Shown here in pieces: positions 24,981 to 32,761 of a stretch of DNA of 64,000 nt (its first letter is position 1; the number at the start of each line of letters is the position of its first letter). Origin of the DNA: Nocardioides sp. Iso805N (GTDB lineage: Bacteria; Actinomycetota; Actinomycetes; Propionibacteriales; Nocardioidaceae); contig NZ_KB822586.1 in NCBI RefSeq assembly GCF_000364605.1, forward strand, positions 1-64,000. Direction: 5' to 3'. The notes beneath the pieces were generated by a model. The model was not told the DNA's origin. It was given only the letters and a program-made list of their open reading frames with translations, and searched no databases. A program made the position numbers and the translations under genes.

Positions 24981-26143
24981 GGGCGAGCCACCTGAAGGGA
25001 GAAGCCGGGGGAGAGGGTGCGGGTGGTGACGACGGCGCCGACCGCGGAGGCGCGCTCGCGCAGCCCCGTCAGGCCCGACCCCTCGTGGTCGCCGCAGGGG
25101 CCGTTGCCGTCGTCGCGGATCTCGACGCAGGCTTCCGAGAGCCGGATCTCGCAGTTCCGAGCGCCGGAGTGCCTGATCACGTTGGTGACGCCCTCGCGCA
25201 CCGACCAGGCGAACAGTTCGCGCAGCTCGGTCGGCACGATCTCGGTCGCCTGCGGGACGTTCGGCGTGATCTCGGCGGTGGTGAGCGCGGCGCGGGCGCG
25301 GGCCAGCTCGCCAGGCAGGGTGAGCTCGCGGTAGCCCTCGACCGCGCGCCGGATGTCGGCCAGCGCGTCGCGGGAGAGCCGTTCGAGGTCGGCCAGCTCG
25401 TGCCTGGTCCGCTCGGGGGAGACGTCGATGAGCCGCTGCGCCAGCTCGGCCTTGACAGTGATCACCGTGAGCGAGTGCCCCAGGATGTCGTGCAGGTCGC
25501 GGGCGAACCGGTTGCGCTCGGCATCGACGGCGAGCACCGTGTTCTGCGCGTTCGCCTGCCACAGCTGGACGTTGCGGCTGACCACCGTCCGCATGCCGAG
25601 GATCGCCAGAGAGGCCATCAGCGCGCCGAAGGCGACGCCGCCCTGACCGGGCCAGTCCTCGAGCTGACCGGCGACGATCACCGCCGTCACCATCACGATG
25701 TCGAGCACGATCGTCAGCCGGATCGGGAGCGACATCATCGCGGCGGCGGCGATGAAGACGGCGGTCGCGGTGGCGTTGGCCCCGAGCGCGATCGTCGCGA
25801 CGACGCCCAGGACGAGCAGCGCACCGATGTAGCCGAGCGCCAGGCGCAGCGGCGGCCGCTCGATCATCCGCAGCCGCACCCGGTCGGTGCCGAAGAAGCT
25901 GGAGGCGTAGAGCACCATGAACGCCGCGGTGGCGATCATCCCGATGACGCCGTGCAGCGTCCCGCGGGCCCGCCAGCCGTCGACGAGCGTCGGCACCATG
26001 AAGACCAGCCAGATCGCACCGACCCACGGCCCGAGGCCCCGACGCTGCTGGGAGGCCCAGGGGAAGGCCTGCCCGACAGGGACGTCGAGGCCTGCGACGC
26101 GCTCCTCGTTCACGGGGAGAACGGTAGTCACACCCGCACTCAC
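24977..26143 (-). CDS. HisKA_3 sensor histidine kinase
   Basis: 388 residues from a GTG that overlaps the stop of the ABC permease (GTGA). An N-terminal membrane domain of about five helices (WVGAIWLVFMVPTLVDG onward) is followed by the dimerisation helix with ERNRFARDLHDILGHSLTVI (phospho-His in DLHD) and a reduced ATPase domain (EIRDDGNGP, GSGLTGLRERA). This is the usual NarX/DesK-like class that pairs with LuxR-type regulators. GTG 26113 is an alternative start. It shares a transcript with its regulator and an ABC exporter, suggesting that it senses the exporter's substrate or membrane stress. Confidence 0.92.
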   Translation of the reverse strand: MSAGVTTVLPVNEERVAGLDVPVGQAFPWASQQRRGLGPWVGAIWLVFMVPTLVDGWRARGTLHGVIGMIATAAFMVLYASSFFGTDRVRLRMIERPPLRLALGYIGALLVLGVVATIALGANATATAVFIAAAAMMSLPIRLTIVLDIVMVTAVIVAGQLEDWPGQGGVAFGALMASLAILGMRTVVSRNVQLWQANAQNTVLAVDAERNRFARDLHDILGHSLTVITVKAELAQRLIDVSPERTRHELADLERLSRDALADIRRAVEGYRELTLPGELARARAALTTAEITPNVPQATEIVPTELRELFAWSVREGVTNVIRHSGARNCEIRLSEACVEIRDDGNGPCGDHEGSGLTGLRERASAVGAVVTTRTLSPGFSLQVARP

Positions 26144-26928
26144 ACGCGCGCCGTGTCCTTGCTCATCCGCCACGCGGCGCCGGCCACGAAGATGACGAAC
26201 CACGCGACCGCGTTCAGGATCGCGTACCACGGCAGCTCGTGGGTGAGGGGGGAGCGGGCGATCTCGGCCACGCCGTACATCGGGGTCCAGTAGGCGACCA
26301 TCTGCACCGGGTGGGAGTACTGGTCCAGCGGGATGAAGACGCCGCCCAGGAACGAGAAGATGGCCAGGCCAGGGCCGAGGATCTGCATGGCGTTCTCGCC
26401 GGGCACGACGTAGCCGATGAAGACGCCGAGGGCAGCGAAGGTCAGCGTGCAGAACAGCGTCAGGACCATCGAGGTGATCCAGACGTGGGTCGGCATCTCG
26501 GCCTTGTTCTCCAGCTTGCCCACCACGTTGACCGCGACGATCGCCAGACCACCCATGCACAGCGCCACCAGCGCCTTGACGAGGATGTAGGCCACCGGGT
26601 TGAGCGGGGTCAGCCGCAGCTGCCGCGACCAGCCCAGAGCGCGTTCGAGGGCGACCATCGAGCCGGTCGCAGCGGCGGTCAGCGCGGCACCGTAGAGGGC
26701 CATCGAGATCAGGATGTACGCCGCGACGTTGCCGCTGCCCGACTTCTCGTCCCAGCCGCTCTGACCGCCGAAGATCAGCGTCAGTGCGGCAGGCAGGATC
26801 AGCGTGAAGACGACGGTACGGCGGTTGCGCAGCATCCGCTTGAGCTCGAGTCCGAGCAGGGTGAGGGTGAACCCGCCCCGCCGCGGGACCCGGCGGGCCT
26901 CGATGTCGAAAGAAGTCGTGGTGCTCAC
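26140..26928 (-). CDS. ABC-2 type transporter permease
   Basis: 262 residues, six predicted membrane helices, ABC-2 exporter type: after an amphipathic start, LKRMLRNRRTVVFTLILPAALTLIFGG is the typical first helix and FSFLGGVFIPLDQYSHPVQMVAYWTPM is the characteristic late segment. GTG at 26928 overlaps the ATPase stop by GTGA. It forms an exporter with the upstream ATPase. Substrates of such exporters (drugs, peptides, lipids) cannot be read from sequence. Confidence 0.92.
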   Translation of the reverse strand: MSTTTSFDIEARRVPRRGGFTLTLLGLELKRMLRNRRTVVFTLILPAALTLIFGGQSGWDEKSGSGNVAAYILISMALYGAALTAAATGSMVALERALGWSRQLRLTPLNPVAYILVKALVALCMGGLAIVAVNVVGKLENKAEMPTHVWITSMVLTLFCTLTFAALGVFIGYVVPGENAMQILGPGLAIFSFLGGVFIPLDQYSHPVQMVAYWTPMYGVAEIARSPLTHELPWYAILNAVAWFVIFVAGAAWRMSKDTARV

Positions 26929-27821
26929 TGGTCGCCTCCGGTCAGGCTGAGGAACGCATCCTCGAGGTTCTTGCTGGTGATCTCCAGGTCGCGCGCGCCC
27001 GTCTCGGTGAGCAGGTAGCGGGCGACGGCGTCGCTGTCCTTGGCGTGCACGAGGACCTGGTCGCCGCGGACGTCGAGCTGGTCGACGCCGCCGAGATTGC
27101 GCAGGCCCTGCTCGATGGCCCCGTTCAGGCCCGGCACCGTGGCGCGCACGGTGCGACCGGCGGCGAGGGCGCGGATCTCCGAGCCCGTCCCGTCGGCGAC
27201 CTTGCGGCCCTTGCTGATCAGCACGATGCGATCGGCGTACTGGTCCGCCTCCTCGAGGTAGTGCGTGGCGAACAGGACCGTCCGGCCCTTGTCGGCGTCG
27301 CGCCGGATCGAGTTCCAGAAGGTGCGGCGGCCCTCGACGTCCATGCCGGTGGTCGGCTCGTCCAGGAGCAGCAGCGCCGGGTCGGGGAGCAGGGCCATCG
27401 CGAACCGCAGCCGCTGCTGCTCGCCGCCCGAGCACTTGCCCACCTTGCGATCGGCGATGTGGGTGATGCCGGCGTTCTCGATCGCCTCGTCGACCGGCAG
27501 CGTGTCGGCGAAGAGGCTGGCGGTGTAGGTCACCGTCTCGCGGACGGTCAGGTCCTTGAGCAGGCCGCCGGTCTGCATCACCGCGCTGACCAGGCCACGG
27601 GCGATCGCGTCCCGCGGCTTGATACCGAGCACCTCCGCGGTGCCGCTGGTGGGCTGGGAGAGACCCAGGATCATGTCGATCGTGGTCGTCTTCCCGGCGC
27701 CGTTCGGACCCAGGAACGCGACCACCTCGCCCTGCTGGAGCTCGAGGTCGATCCCGTTCACGGCCTGAACGCTGCCGAACGTCTTGGTGACGCCGTCGAG
27801 GCGCACCGTTGGAACTGTCAT
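26925..27821 (-). CDS. ABC transporter ATP-binding protein
   Basis: 298 residues, DrrA/CcmA-like ATPase: Walker A GPNGAGKTT (about 39-47), Q loop (VMQTGG), signature CSGGEQQRL, Walker B LLLLDEPTTGMD, and H loop FATHYLEE. The C-terminal 80 residues form the accessory domain usual in ABC-2 exporters. ATG 27821 begins the conserved domain; the 15 residues before it in the same frame are not typical. First gene of a four-gene operon with permease, kinase and regulator. Confidence 0.94.
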   Translation of the reverse strand: MTVPTVRLDGVTKTFGSVQAVNGIDLELQQGEVVAFLGPNGAGKTTTIDMILGLSQPTSGTAEVLGIKPRDAIARGLVSAVMQTGGLLKDLTVRETVTYTASLFADTLPVDEAIENAGITHIADRKVGKCSGGEQQRLRFAMALLPDPALLLLDEPTTGMDVEGRRTFWNSIRRDADKGRTVLFATHYLEEADQYADRIVLISKGRKVADGTGSEIRALAAGRTVRATVPGLNGAIEQGLRNLGGVDQLDVRGDQVLVHAKDSDAVARYLLTETGARDLEITSKNLEDAFLSLTGGDQ

Positions 27822-27838
27822 GGCTCCAGTCTGGCGAT

Positions 27839-27880
27839 CCCCGACCTCGTGTGCGCCTGTCGACACTCACGAGGTCGGGG
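27839..27880. promoter_or_regulatory. 13-bp inverted repeat upstream of the ABC operon
   Basis: CCCCGACCTCGTG (27839-27851) and CACGAGGTCGGGG (27868-27880) are perfect arms with a 16-base spacer, beginning 18 bases upstream of the ATPase start codon. It may be an operator for the cluster's own LuxR-type regulator, or the terminator of panB, which is transcribed toward it. Sequence alone cannot decide. Confidence 0.5.
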
Positions 27881-27900
27881 TGACATCTGTCAGCGCTGCG

Positions 27901-28075
27901 CCCGTCGAGAGGTCACCTTCGGGGGCACCAGGGGTCAGTTTCGGGTGGTCGAAGGGTCAGTTTCCGCGGGTTGAGTGGCCACTCAACCCGCGATACGTGA
28001 CCTCTCGACGGGCGGAAGGTGACCTCTCGACGGGCGGAAGGTGACCTCTCGACGGGCGGAAGGTGTCCTCTCGCG
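27901..28075. repeat. compound repeat array with 28-bp palindrome
   Basis: Three perfect tandem 22-bp units (GTGACCTCTCGACGGGCGG then AAG) occupy 27997-28062, a decayed fourth follows to 28075, and an inverted copy lies at 27901-27920. Between them is a perfect 28-bp palindrome (27965-27992) with half-site CGCGGGTTGAGTGG. The array abuts the panB stop codon. Related sequence occurs after the histidine kinase stop near 500-540, so this is a dispersed family, not a local accident. Confidence 0.85.
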
Positions 28076-28942
28076 TCAGAAGGTGTGCTCCGGGCCGGGG
28101 AAAGCACCCGAGGCGACGTCCGCGGCGTACTCCTGGGCGGCGCCGAGCAGGACACCGTGGAGGTCGGCGTACTTCTTCACGAATCGCGGCGTGCGGCCGT
28201 CGTTGAGGCCGAACGCGTCCTGCCAGACCAGCACCTGGCCATCGGTCTGGTTGCCACCGCCGATGCCGATGGTCGGGATCTCCAGCTCCTTGGTGACCCG
28301 GGCAGCCACGTCGCCGGGCACCATCTCCATCACCACCGCGAACGCGCCGGCCTCCTGCACCGCGTGGGCGTCGCGCAGGATCCGCTCGGCGGCGTCGCCG
28401 CGGCCCTGGACGCGGTAGCCGCCGAGGGTGTGCTCGCTCTGCGGGGTGAAGCCGATGTGCGCGCACACCGGGATCCCGCCCTGGGTCAGCCGCTGGATCT
28501 GCGGCGCCATCTCCACGCCGCCCTCGAGCTTGACCGCCGCCACCTCGGCCTCCTTCATCAGCCGCGCGGCGGAGTGGTAGGCCTGCTCGGGGCTGGCCTG
28601 GTAGGTCCCGAACGGCAGGTCGCCGATGACCAGCGCGCGCTTCGCGCCGCGGGCCACGCCCCGGGCGAGCATGATCATCTCCTCCAGGGTGACCGGCAGG
28701 GTCGTGGAGTAGCCCAGCACCGTGTTGCCGGCCGAGTCGCCGACCAGGAGGGTGTCGATGCCGGCCTCGTCGAAGACGCGGGCGGTGAAGACGTCGTACG
28801 ACGTCAGCATGGTGAACCTGCGGCCGCTCTGCTTCCACTCCCGCAGGTGGTGGGTGCGCACCTTCTTGACCGGAGGTGCGTCCGTCGCGGGGGCGCCGTA
28901 CGGCGCCTGCTCGCCCTGATTGCTGTGCTGCTCGCTCGACAT
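28076..28942 (-). CDS. panB: 3-methyl-2-oxobutanoate hydroxymethyltransferase
   Basis: 288 residues. KPHB-transferase landmarks are visible: MLTSYDVFTARVFDEAGIDTLLVGDSAGNTVLGY (about 45-78, with the metal Asp), AVKLEGG, PVCAHIGFTPQ and MEMVPGDVAARVTKEL. It transfers a hydroxymethyl group from methylene-tetrahydrofolate to 2-oxoisovalerate to give ketopantoate, the first step to pantothenate and CoA. ATG 28942 follows GAGGAAGGCAGCTCC. The 35-residue N-terminal extension before the barrel is hydrophilic. It stands apart from other pan genes. Confidence 0.97.
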   Translation of the reverse strand: MSSEQHSNQGEQAPYGAPATDAPPVKKVRTHHLREWKQSGRRFTMLTSYDVFTARVFDEAGIDTLLVGDSAGNTVLGYSTTLPVTLEEMIMLARGVARGAKRALVIGDLPFGTYQASPEQAYHSAARLMKEAEVAAVKLEGGVEMAPQIQRLTQGGIPVCAHIGFTPQSEHTLGGYRVQGRGDAAERILRDAHAVQEAGAFAVVMEMVPGDVAARVTKELEIPTIGIGGGNQTDGQVLVWQDAFGLNDGRTPRFVKKYADLHGVLLGAAQEYAADVASGAFPGPEHTF

Positions 28943-29075
28943 GGAGCTGCCTTCCTCGTCATCTCGCGGCTCCCCGGTGGAGTCCACGGACCGCGTCCAG
29001 CCTAGGTCTGGGAGGGGCCGCGAGGCGCTGTGGTCCTCGTCACTCCACGACGCGGTCGATACTGCGCACGAGGCA

Positions 29076-31637
29076 TCACTCCGAGGTGATCGCGGCGAGC
29101 ACGTTGAGCCGGGCGGCGCGGGCCGCGGGCAGCAGCGCGGCCAGGATGCCGACCACCACCGCGATGACGAGGAAGAGCGCGAGCTGGCCCAGCGGCAGCC
29201 CGAGCGAGGTCAGCTTCGAGGCGAGCGCCTGGCGCAGGAGGACGCCGATGACCAGCCCCAGCGCCATCCCCATCACCGCGCCGAGCACCGCGATCGCGAT
29301 CGACTCCAGGGTGATCATCCGGCGCAGCCGCGCACGGCTCATCCCGACCGCTCGCAGCAGCCCGATCTCACGGGTCCGCTCGATGACCGAGAGGCCGAGG
29401 GTGTTCACGATGCCGATGATGGCGATCACGATCGCCAGCGCCAGCAGTCCGTAGATCATGTAGAGCAGCTGGTTGACCTGGCCGCGGATCTGGTCGGCGA
29501 AGCTGCCCTTGTCGTAGACGTCGACGATCTTGGCGGCATCGGTGATCTTCTTGAGCTCGGGCAGCACCGTCGCCGCCGACGCGCCGGGCGCGAGCATGAT
29601 GCTCAAGGTGGTGTCCTGCCGCTGCAGGCCCGCCTGGTCGATCAGGGCCAGCCGCGCGCTGATCGGGCCGGTGATCTCGCTCGGCTTGCTGATGCCGGTG
29701 ACGGTCAGATCGAGTGTCTTCCCGGCCGGGAAGGCGAGCTCGAAGGCACTGCCGACCTTCCAGCCGCGCTGCTTGGCGAGATCACTGGCGACGACGGCGC
29801 CGTTGCCGCTCAGCTGCTCGGTGCCCGACTTCATCTCGAGCCGATAGATCCCGGTGAACGCGTCGTCGAGGCCGGACAGCGTCGTCGTCTGCCCGGTGTC
29901 GAGGTTGCCGTGGTCGACGATGTCGGCGCTGACCAGCTGCTGCCGGCTCACGGTCGCCACGCCCGGCACCGTCGCCATCTGGTCGCCGATCGACGTCGGG
30001 AACGGTGCGAAGGTCGCCGACTGGACCAGGAAGTCGGAGGTGAACTCCTTGTTGACGATGTCGTCGACGGTGTTGTTCAGCGACGCGGCCAGCACGCCGA
30101 TCGTGGAGACGAGGGCGAGCCCGATCATCAGGGCGGACGCGGTCGCTCCCGTACGCCGAGGGTCGCGCAGCGCGTTCTCGCCCGCGAGCCGGCCCGAGGC
30201 GCCGAAGAGCCGCGCGAAGACGGTCCGGCACAGCACCAGGACCGGGCGTCCGACCACCGAGCTGGTCGCGGCCAGCGTGAGCACCCACACCAGGGCGCCG
30301 ACGCCGACCCAGGCGGCCTGCGATCCGGGCGCACCGAGGAAGCCGGCCGCCGCGAGCACCGCGCCGACCGCGAACAGGACGGTCGCGACGATGACCCGGG
30401 TCCGCAGCGGTGCCGCCGTACGCGCGAGGTCGCCGCGCATCGCCGTCACCGGCGCGACCTTGCCTGCGCGCCGGGCCGGCAGCCAGGCGGCGAGCAGGGT
30501 GACCATGATGCCGACGCCGTAGCTGATCAGCACCGAGGATGCGTCCAACGTCAGCACTCTGCCGGAGATGTCGAGGCCGGCGGCGCGGAAGACCGCGGCG
30601 AGGCCGCGGGCCAGCGCCCAGCCCAGCGCGATGCCGATGGTGGAGGCGACCACCGACATCACCAGCGCCTCCGCAAGCACCGAGCGGGTGACCTGGCGCC
30701 GGGTGGCGCCCAGCGCCCGCAGCAGGGCGAGCTCCCGGGTCCGCTGGGCGACCAGGATGGTGAAGGTGTTGACGATGATGAAGGCGCCGACCACCACCGC
30801 GATCAGGGCGAAGACCAGCAGGAAGACCGAGATCACGTCGAGCAGCTGGCTGATGGCGTCCTGCGACTCGTCGACGACCTGGTCGCCCGTGACGGCCTCG
30901 AAGTCGCTCGGCAGCACCTTCTTCGCGGCGGCGACAAGGTCGGTCTGGGACACCCCTCGGGCGGCGGTCAGCGAGACCGACGTGAAGGCGTCCTTGCCGC
31001 CCAGGAAGATCTTCTGCGCGGTGGGGGTGTCGAAGATCAGCAGGGTCGAGCCGGCGGTCGAGCCGCCGTTGAAGTCAGCCGTCCCGACGAGGGTGGCCTT
31101 GAGCTGGGTGCTGCTGGTCGGCGGAAGCACGGAGACGGTGTCGCCGACGTGGTAGCCGGCCCGCTTCGCGCTCCCCGCGTCCATCACGATCTGTCCCGGC
31201 CCCGGCCAGGTGCCCTGCTCGAGCACGGTGATCGGCTCGCCGGCCATGTTGACGCCGCCGGTGTGGTTGAACGCGAGTGTGGGAGCGCCGGTGCCGCCGA
31301 CGAGGTCGCCGTGGTCGTCGAGCAGGCTCATCCCGTTGCCGTCGACGCTGCCGTCCGCCGCCGCGACCTGCGGCAGTGCGGCCAGCTTCGCGACCGCGGC
31401 GGGACTGATCGTCGCGGTCGAGGTACCGGTCGTACCGGCGTCGAAGGAGTCGAGCCCCTTCGCCCGGACGGTCGCGTCCGGGGTCGAGCCCTTGATGATC
31501 GAGTCGAAGGTGCTCGAGAGGCCGTTGCTGAAGACCAGCACGCCGGAGAGGAAGGCGACGCCCAGCACGATCGCCAGGCTGCTCATCACCAGCCGCACCT
31601 TGCGCGCCAGCAGGTTGCGCAGGACGAGCCTGAACAT
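29076..31637 (-). CDS. MacB/FtsX-type ABC transporter permease
   Basis: 853 residues with the double FtsX layout: N-terminal helix (LARKVRLVMSSLAIVLGVAFLSGVLVF), a large extracytoplasmic domain, three helices, a second set starting near VRSGAA-like linkers, a second periplasmic-type domain and three final helices (LVIAIIGIVNTLGLSVIERTREIGLLRAVG is the signature). ATPase gene overlaps it upstream by TGATG. Such pairs act as exporters or mechanotransmission devices for peptides, lipids or antibiotics in Gram-positive bacteria. The substrate is unknown. Confidence 0.92.
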   Translation of the reverse strand: MFRLVLRNLLARKVRLVMSSLAIVLGVAFLSGVLVFSNGLSSTFDSIIKGSTPDATVRAKGLDSFDAGTTGTSTATISPAAVAKLAALPQVAAADGSVDGNGMSLLDDHGDLVGGTGAPTLAFNHTGGVNMAGEPITVLEQGTWPGPGQIVMDAGSAKRAGYHVGDTVSVLPPTSSTQLKATLVGTADFNGGSTAGSTLLIFDTPTAQKIFLGGKDAFTSVSLTAARGVSQTDLVAAAKKVLPSDFEAVTGDQVVDESQDAISQLLDVISVFLLVFALIAVVVGAFIIVNTFTILVAQRTRELALLRALGATRRQVTRSVLAEALVMSVVASTIGIALGWALARGLAAVFRAAGLDISGRVLTLDASSVLISYGVGIMVTLLAAWLPARRAGKVAPVTAMRGDLARTAAPLRTRVIVATVLFAVGAVLAAAGFLGAPGSQAAWVGVGALVWVLTLAATSSVVGRPVLVLCRTVFARLFGASGRLAGENALRDPRRTGATASALMIGLALVSTIGVLAASLNNTVDDIVNKEFTSDFLVQSATFAPFPTSIGDQMATVPGVATVSRQQLVSADIVDHGNLDTGQTTTLSGLDDAFTGIYRLEMKSGTEQLSGNGAVVASDLAKQRGWKVGSAFELAFPAGKTLDLTVTGISKPSEITGPISARLALIDQAGLQRQDTTLSIMLAPGASAATVLPELKKITDAAKIVDVYDKGSFADQIRGQVNQLLYMIYGLLALAIVIAIIGIVNTLGLSVIERTREIGLLRAVGMSRARLRRMITLESIAIAVLGAVMGMALGLVIGVLLRQALASKLTSLGLPLGQLALFLVIAVVVGILAALLPAARAARLNVLAAITSE

Positions 31638-32434
31638 CAGGTGCCCGTCCCGTCGGTCGCCGCCTTCGTCTTCAACGCGGCGTCCTGCAGCGCGGTCATG
31701 TGGGCGAGGATGTCGTCACGGGTGGGGCGATCGAGCTCGTCGACGATCAGGCCGTCGGCGAGGAAGATCACCCGGTCGCAGTACGACGCCGCGATGGCGT
31801 CATGGGTCACCATCACGACGGTCTGGCCGAACTCGTCGACGCTGCGGCGCAGGAACGCGAGCACCTCGGCGCCGGACGCGGAGTCGAGGTTGCCGGTGGG
31901 CTCGTCCGCGAACACGATCGCCGGCCTGCTGGCCAGCGCGCGGGCGCACGCGACCCGCTGCTGCTGGCCCCCCGACATCTGCGCCGGTCGGTGACCGAGC
32001 CGGTCGGCCAGACCGACGGCCTCGATCACGGTGTCGAACCAGCCCTTGTCCGGCTTGGTGCCGGCCAGGTCGAGCGGGAGCAGGATGTTCTCCCGCGCTG
32101 TGAGTGTCGGGATCAGGTTGAACGCCTGGAAGACGAAGCCGATCCGCTCCCGCCGAAGCGCTGTCAGGGCCTTGTCATTGAGCGATCCGACGTCGGTGCC
32201 GTCCACGACGACCCGGCCCGCGGTCGGCGCGTCGAGCGCCGCGAGACAGTGCATCAGGGTCGACTTCCCGGAGCCGGAGGGACCCATGATGGCGGTGAAG
32301 GCGCCGCGCTCGAACTCGACGGAGACACCGTCGAGGGCGTGCACCTCGGAGTCGCCGGAGCCGTAGCTCTTGCGCAGGTCGACCGCCCGAGCGGCTGCGT
32401 CTCGGGTGGTCTCGGTCGTCGCTTCCAGCGTCAT
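31637..32434 (-). CDS. MacB/LolD-type ABC ATP-binding protein
   Basis: 265 residues with Walker A GPSGSGKST, Q loop VFQAFNLIPTLTARENI, signature MSGGQQQRVACARAL, Walker B IVFADEPTGNLDS and H loop VMVTHD. The LDS after Walker B and the sequence around the Q loop mark the MacB/LolD/FtsE class. It energises the FtsX-type permease whose start it overlaps. ATG 32434 has only a weak ribosome site (CTGGA); an upstream TTG at 32446 is less likely. Confidence 0.94.
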   Translation of the reverse strand: MTLEATTETTRDAAARAVDLRKSYGSGDSEVHALDGVSVEFERGAFTAIMGPSGSGKSTLMHCLAALDAPTAGRVVVDGTDVGSLNDKALTALRRERIGFVFQAFNLIPTLTARENILLPLDLAGTKPDKGWFDTVIEAVGLADRLGHRPAQMSGGQQQRVACARALASRPAIVFADEPTGNLDSASGAEVLAFLRRSVDEFGQTVVMVTHDAIAASYCDRVIFLADGLIVDELDRPTRDDILAHMTALQDAALKTKAATDGTGT

Positions 32435-32524
32435 GGGTCCAGCCAACCCCAGATATGGCTGGGGCGCGATCAGGAATCCCCCTGATCTCGGCCCGTGCCG
32501 ACCCCCGGCCCCGTGCCGGTCCGG

Positions 32525-32746
32525 TCAGCGCGGCGGGCCGTAGTCGCGGATGACGGTGGCGACCCGCACCCGGTAGTCGGCGTACCAGGCCTCCTGGCCG
32601 CGCCTCTGCGCCACCAGGTGTGCCGCGACCTGCTTCCAGGCGGCCGCGTCGGCCTCGGTGCGCAGCGAGGTGAAGATGACGGCGGTGTACGGCGCCTCAG
32701 GGTCGGGGCGATCGCGCCCTCGTCGCTCATGCGGCAACTCTTCCAT
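32525..32746 (-). pseudogene. short antibiotic-biosynthesis-monooxygenase-like remnant
   Basis: 73 residues. After an unconserved basic start, PYTAVIFTSLRTE resembles the first strand of the ABM (YgiN-like) fold. Then AWKQVAAHLVAQRRGQEAWYADYRVRVATVIRDYG resembles the end of the same family. The roughly 60 residues that normally lie between, including the middle strands, are missing. This looks like an in-frame internal deletion of an ABM gene. The reading frame is open and could still be translated, and it lies just 15 bases from the divergent nadE start. Family call is by eye. Confidence 0.45.
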
Positions 32747-32761
32747 CCCTACACTCGCCTC

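Noticed and set aside
27997..28075. CRISPR array
   Set aside because: The 22-bp units are directly abutting with no spacers, and no cas gene is near.
28920..31994. Plus-strand frame of more than 1,000 codons opposite the ABC permease
   Set aside because: It is the complement of a gene with an FtsX signature. Its translation is a highly charged Asp/Arg/His string typical of antisense frames.
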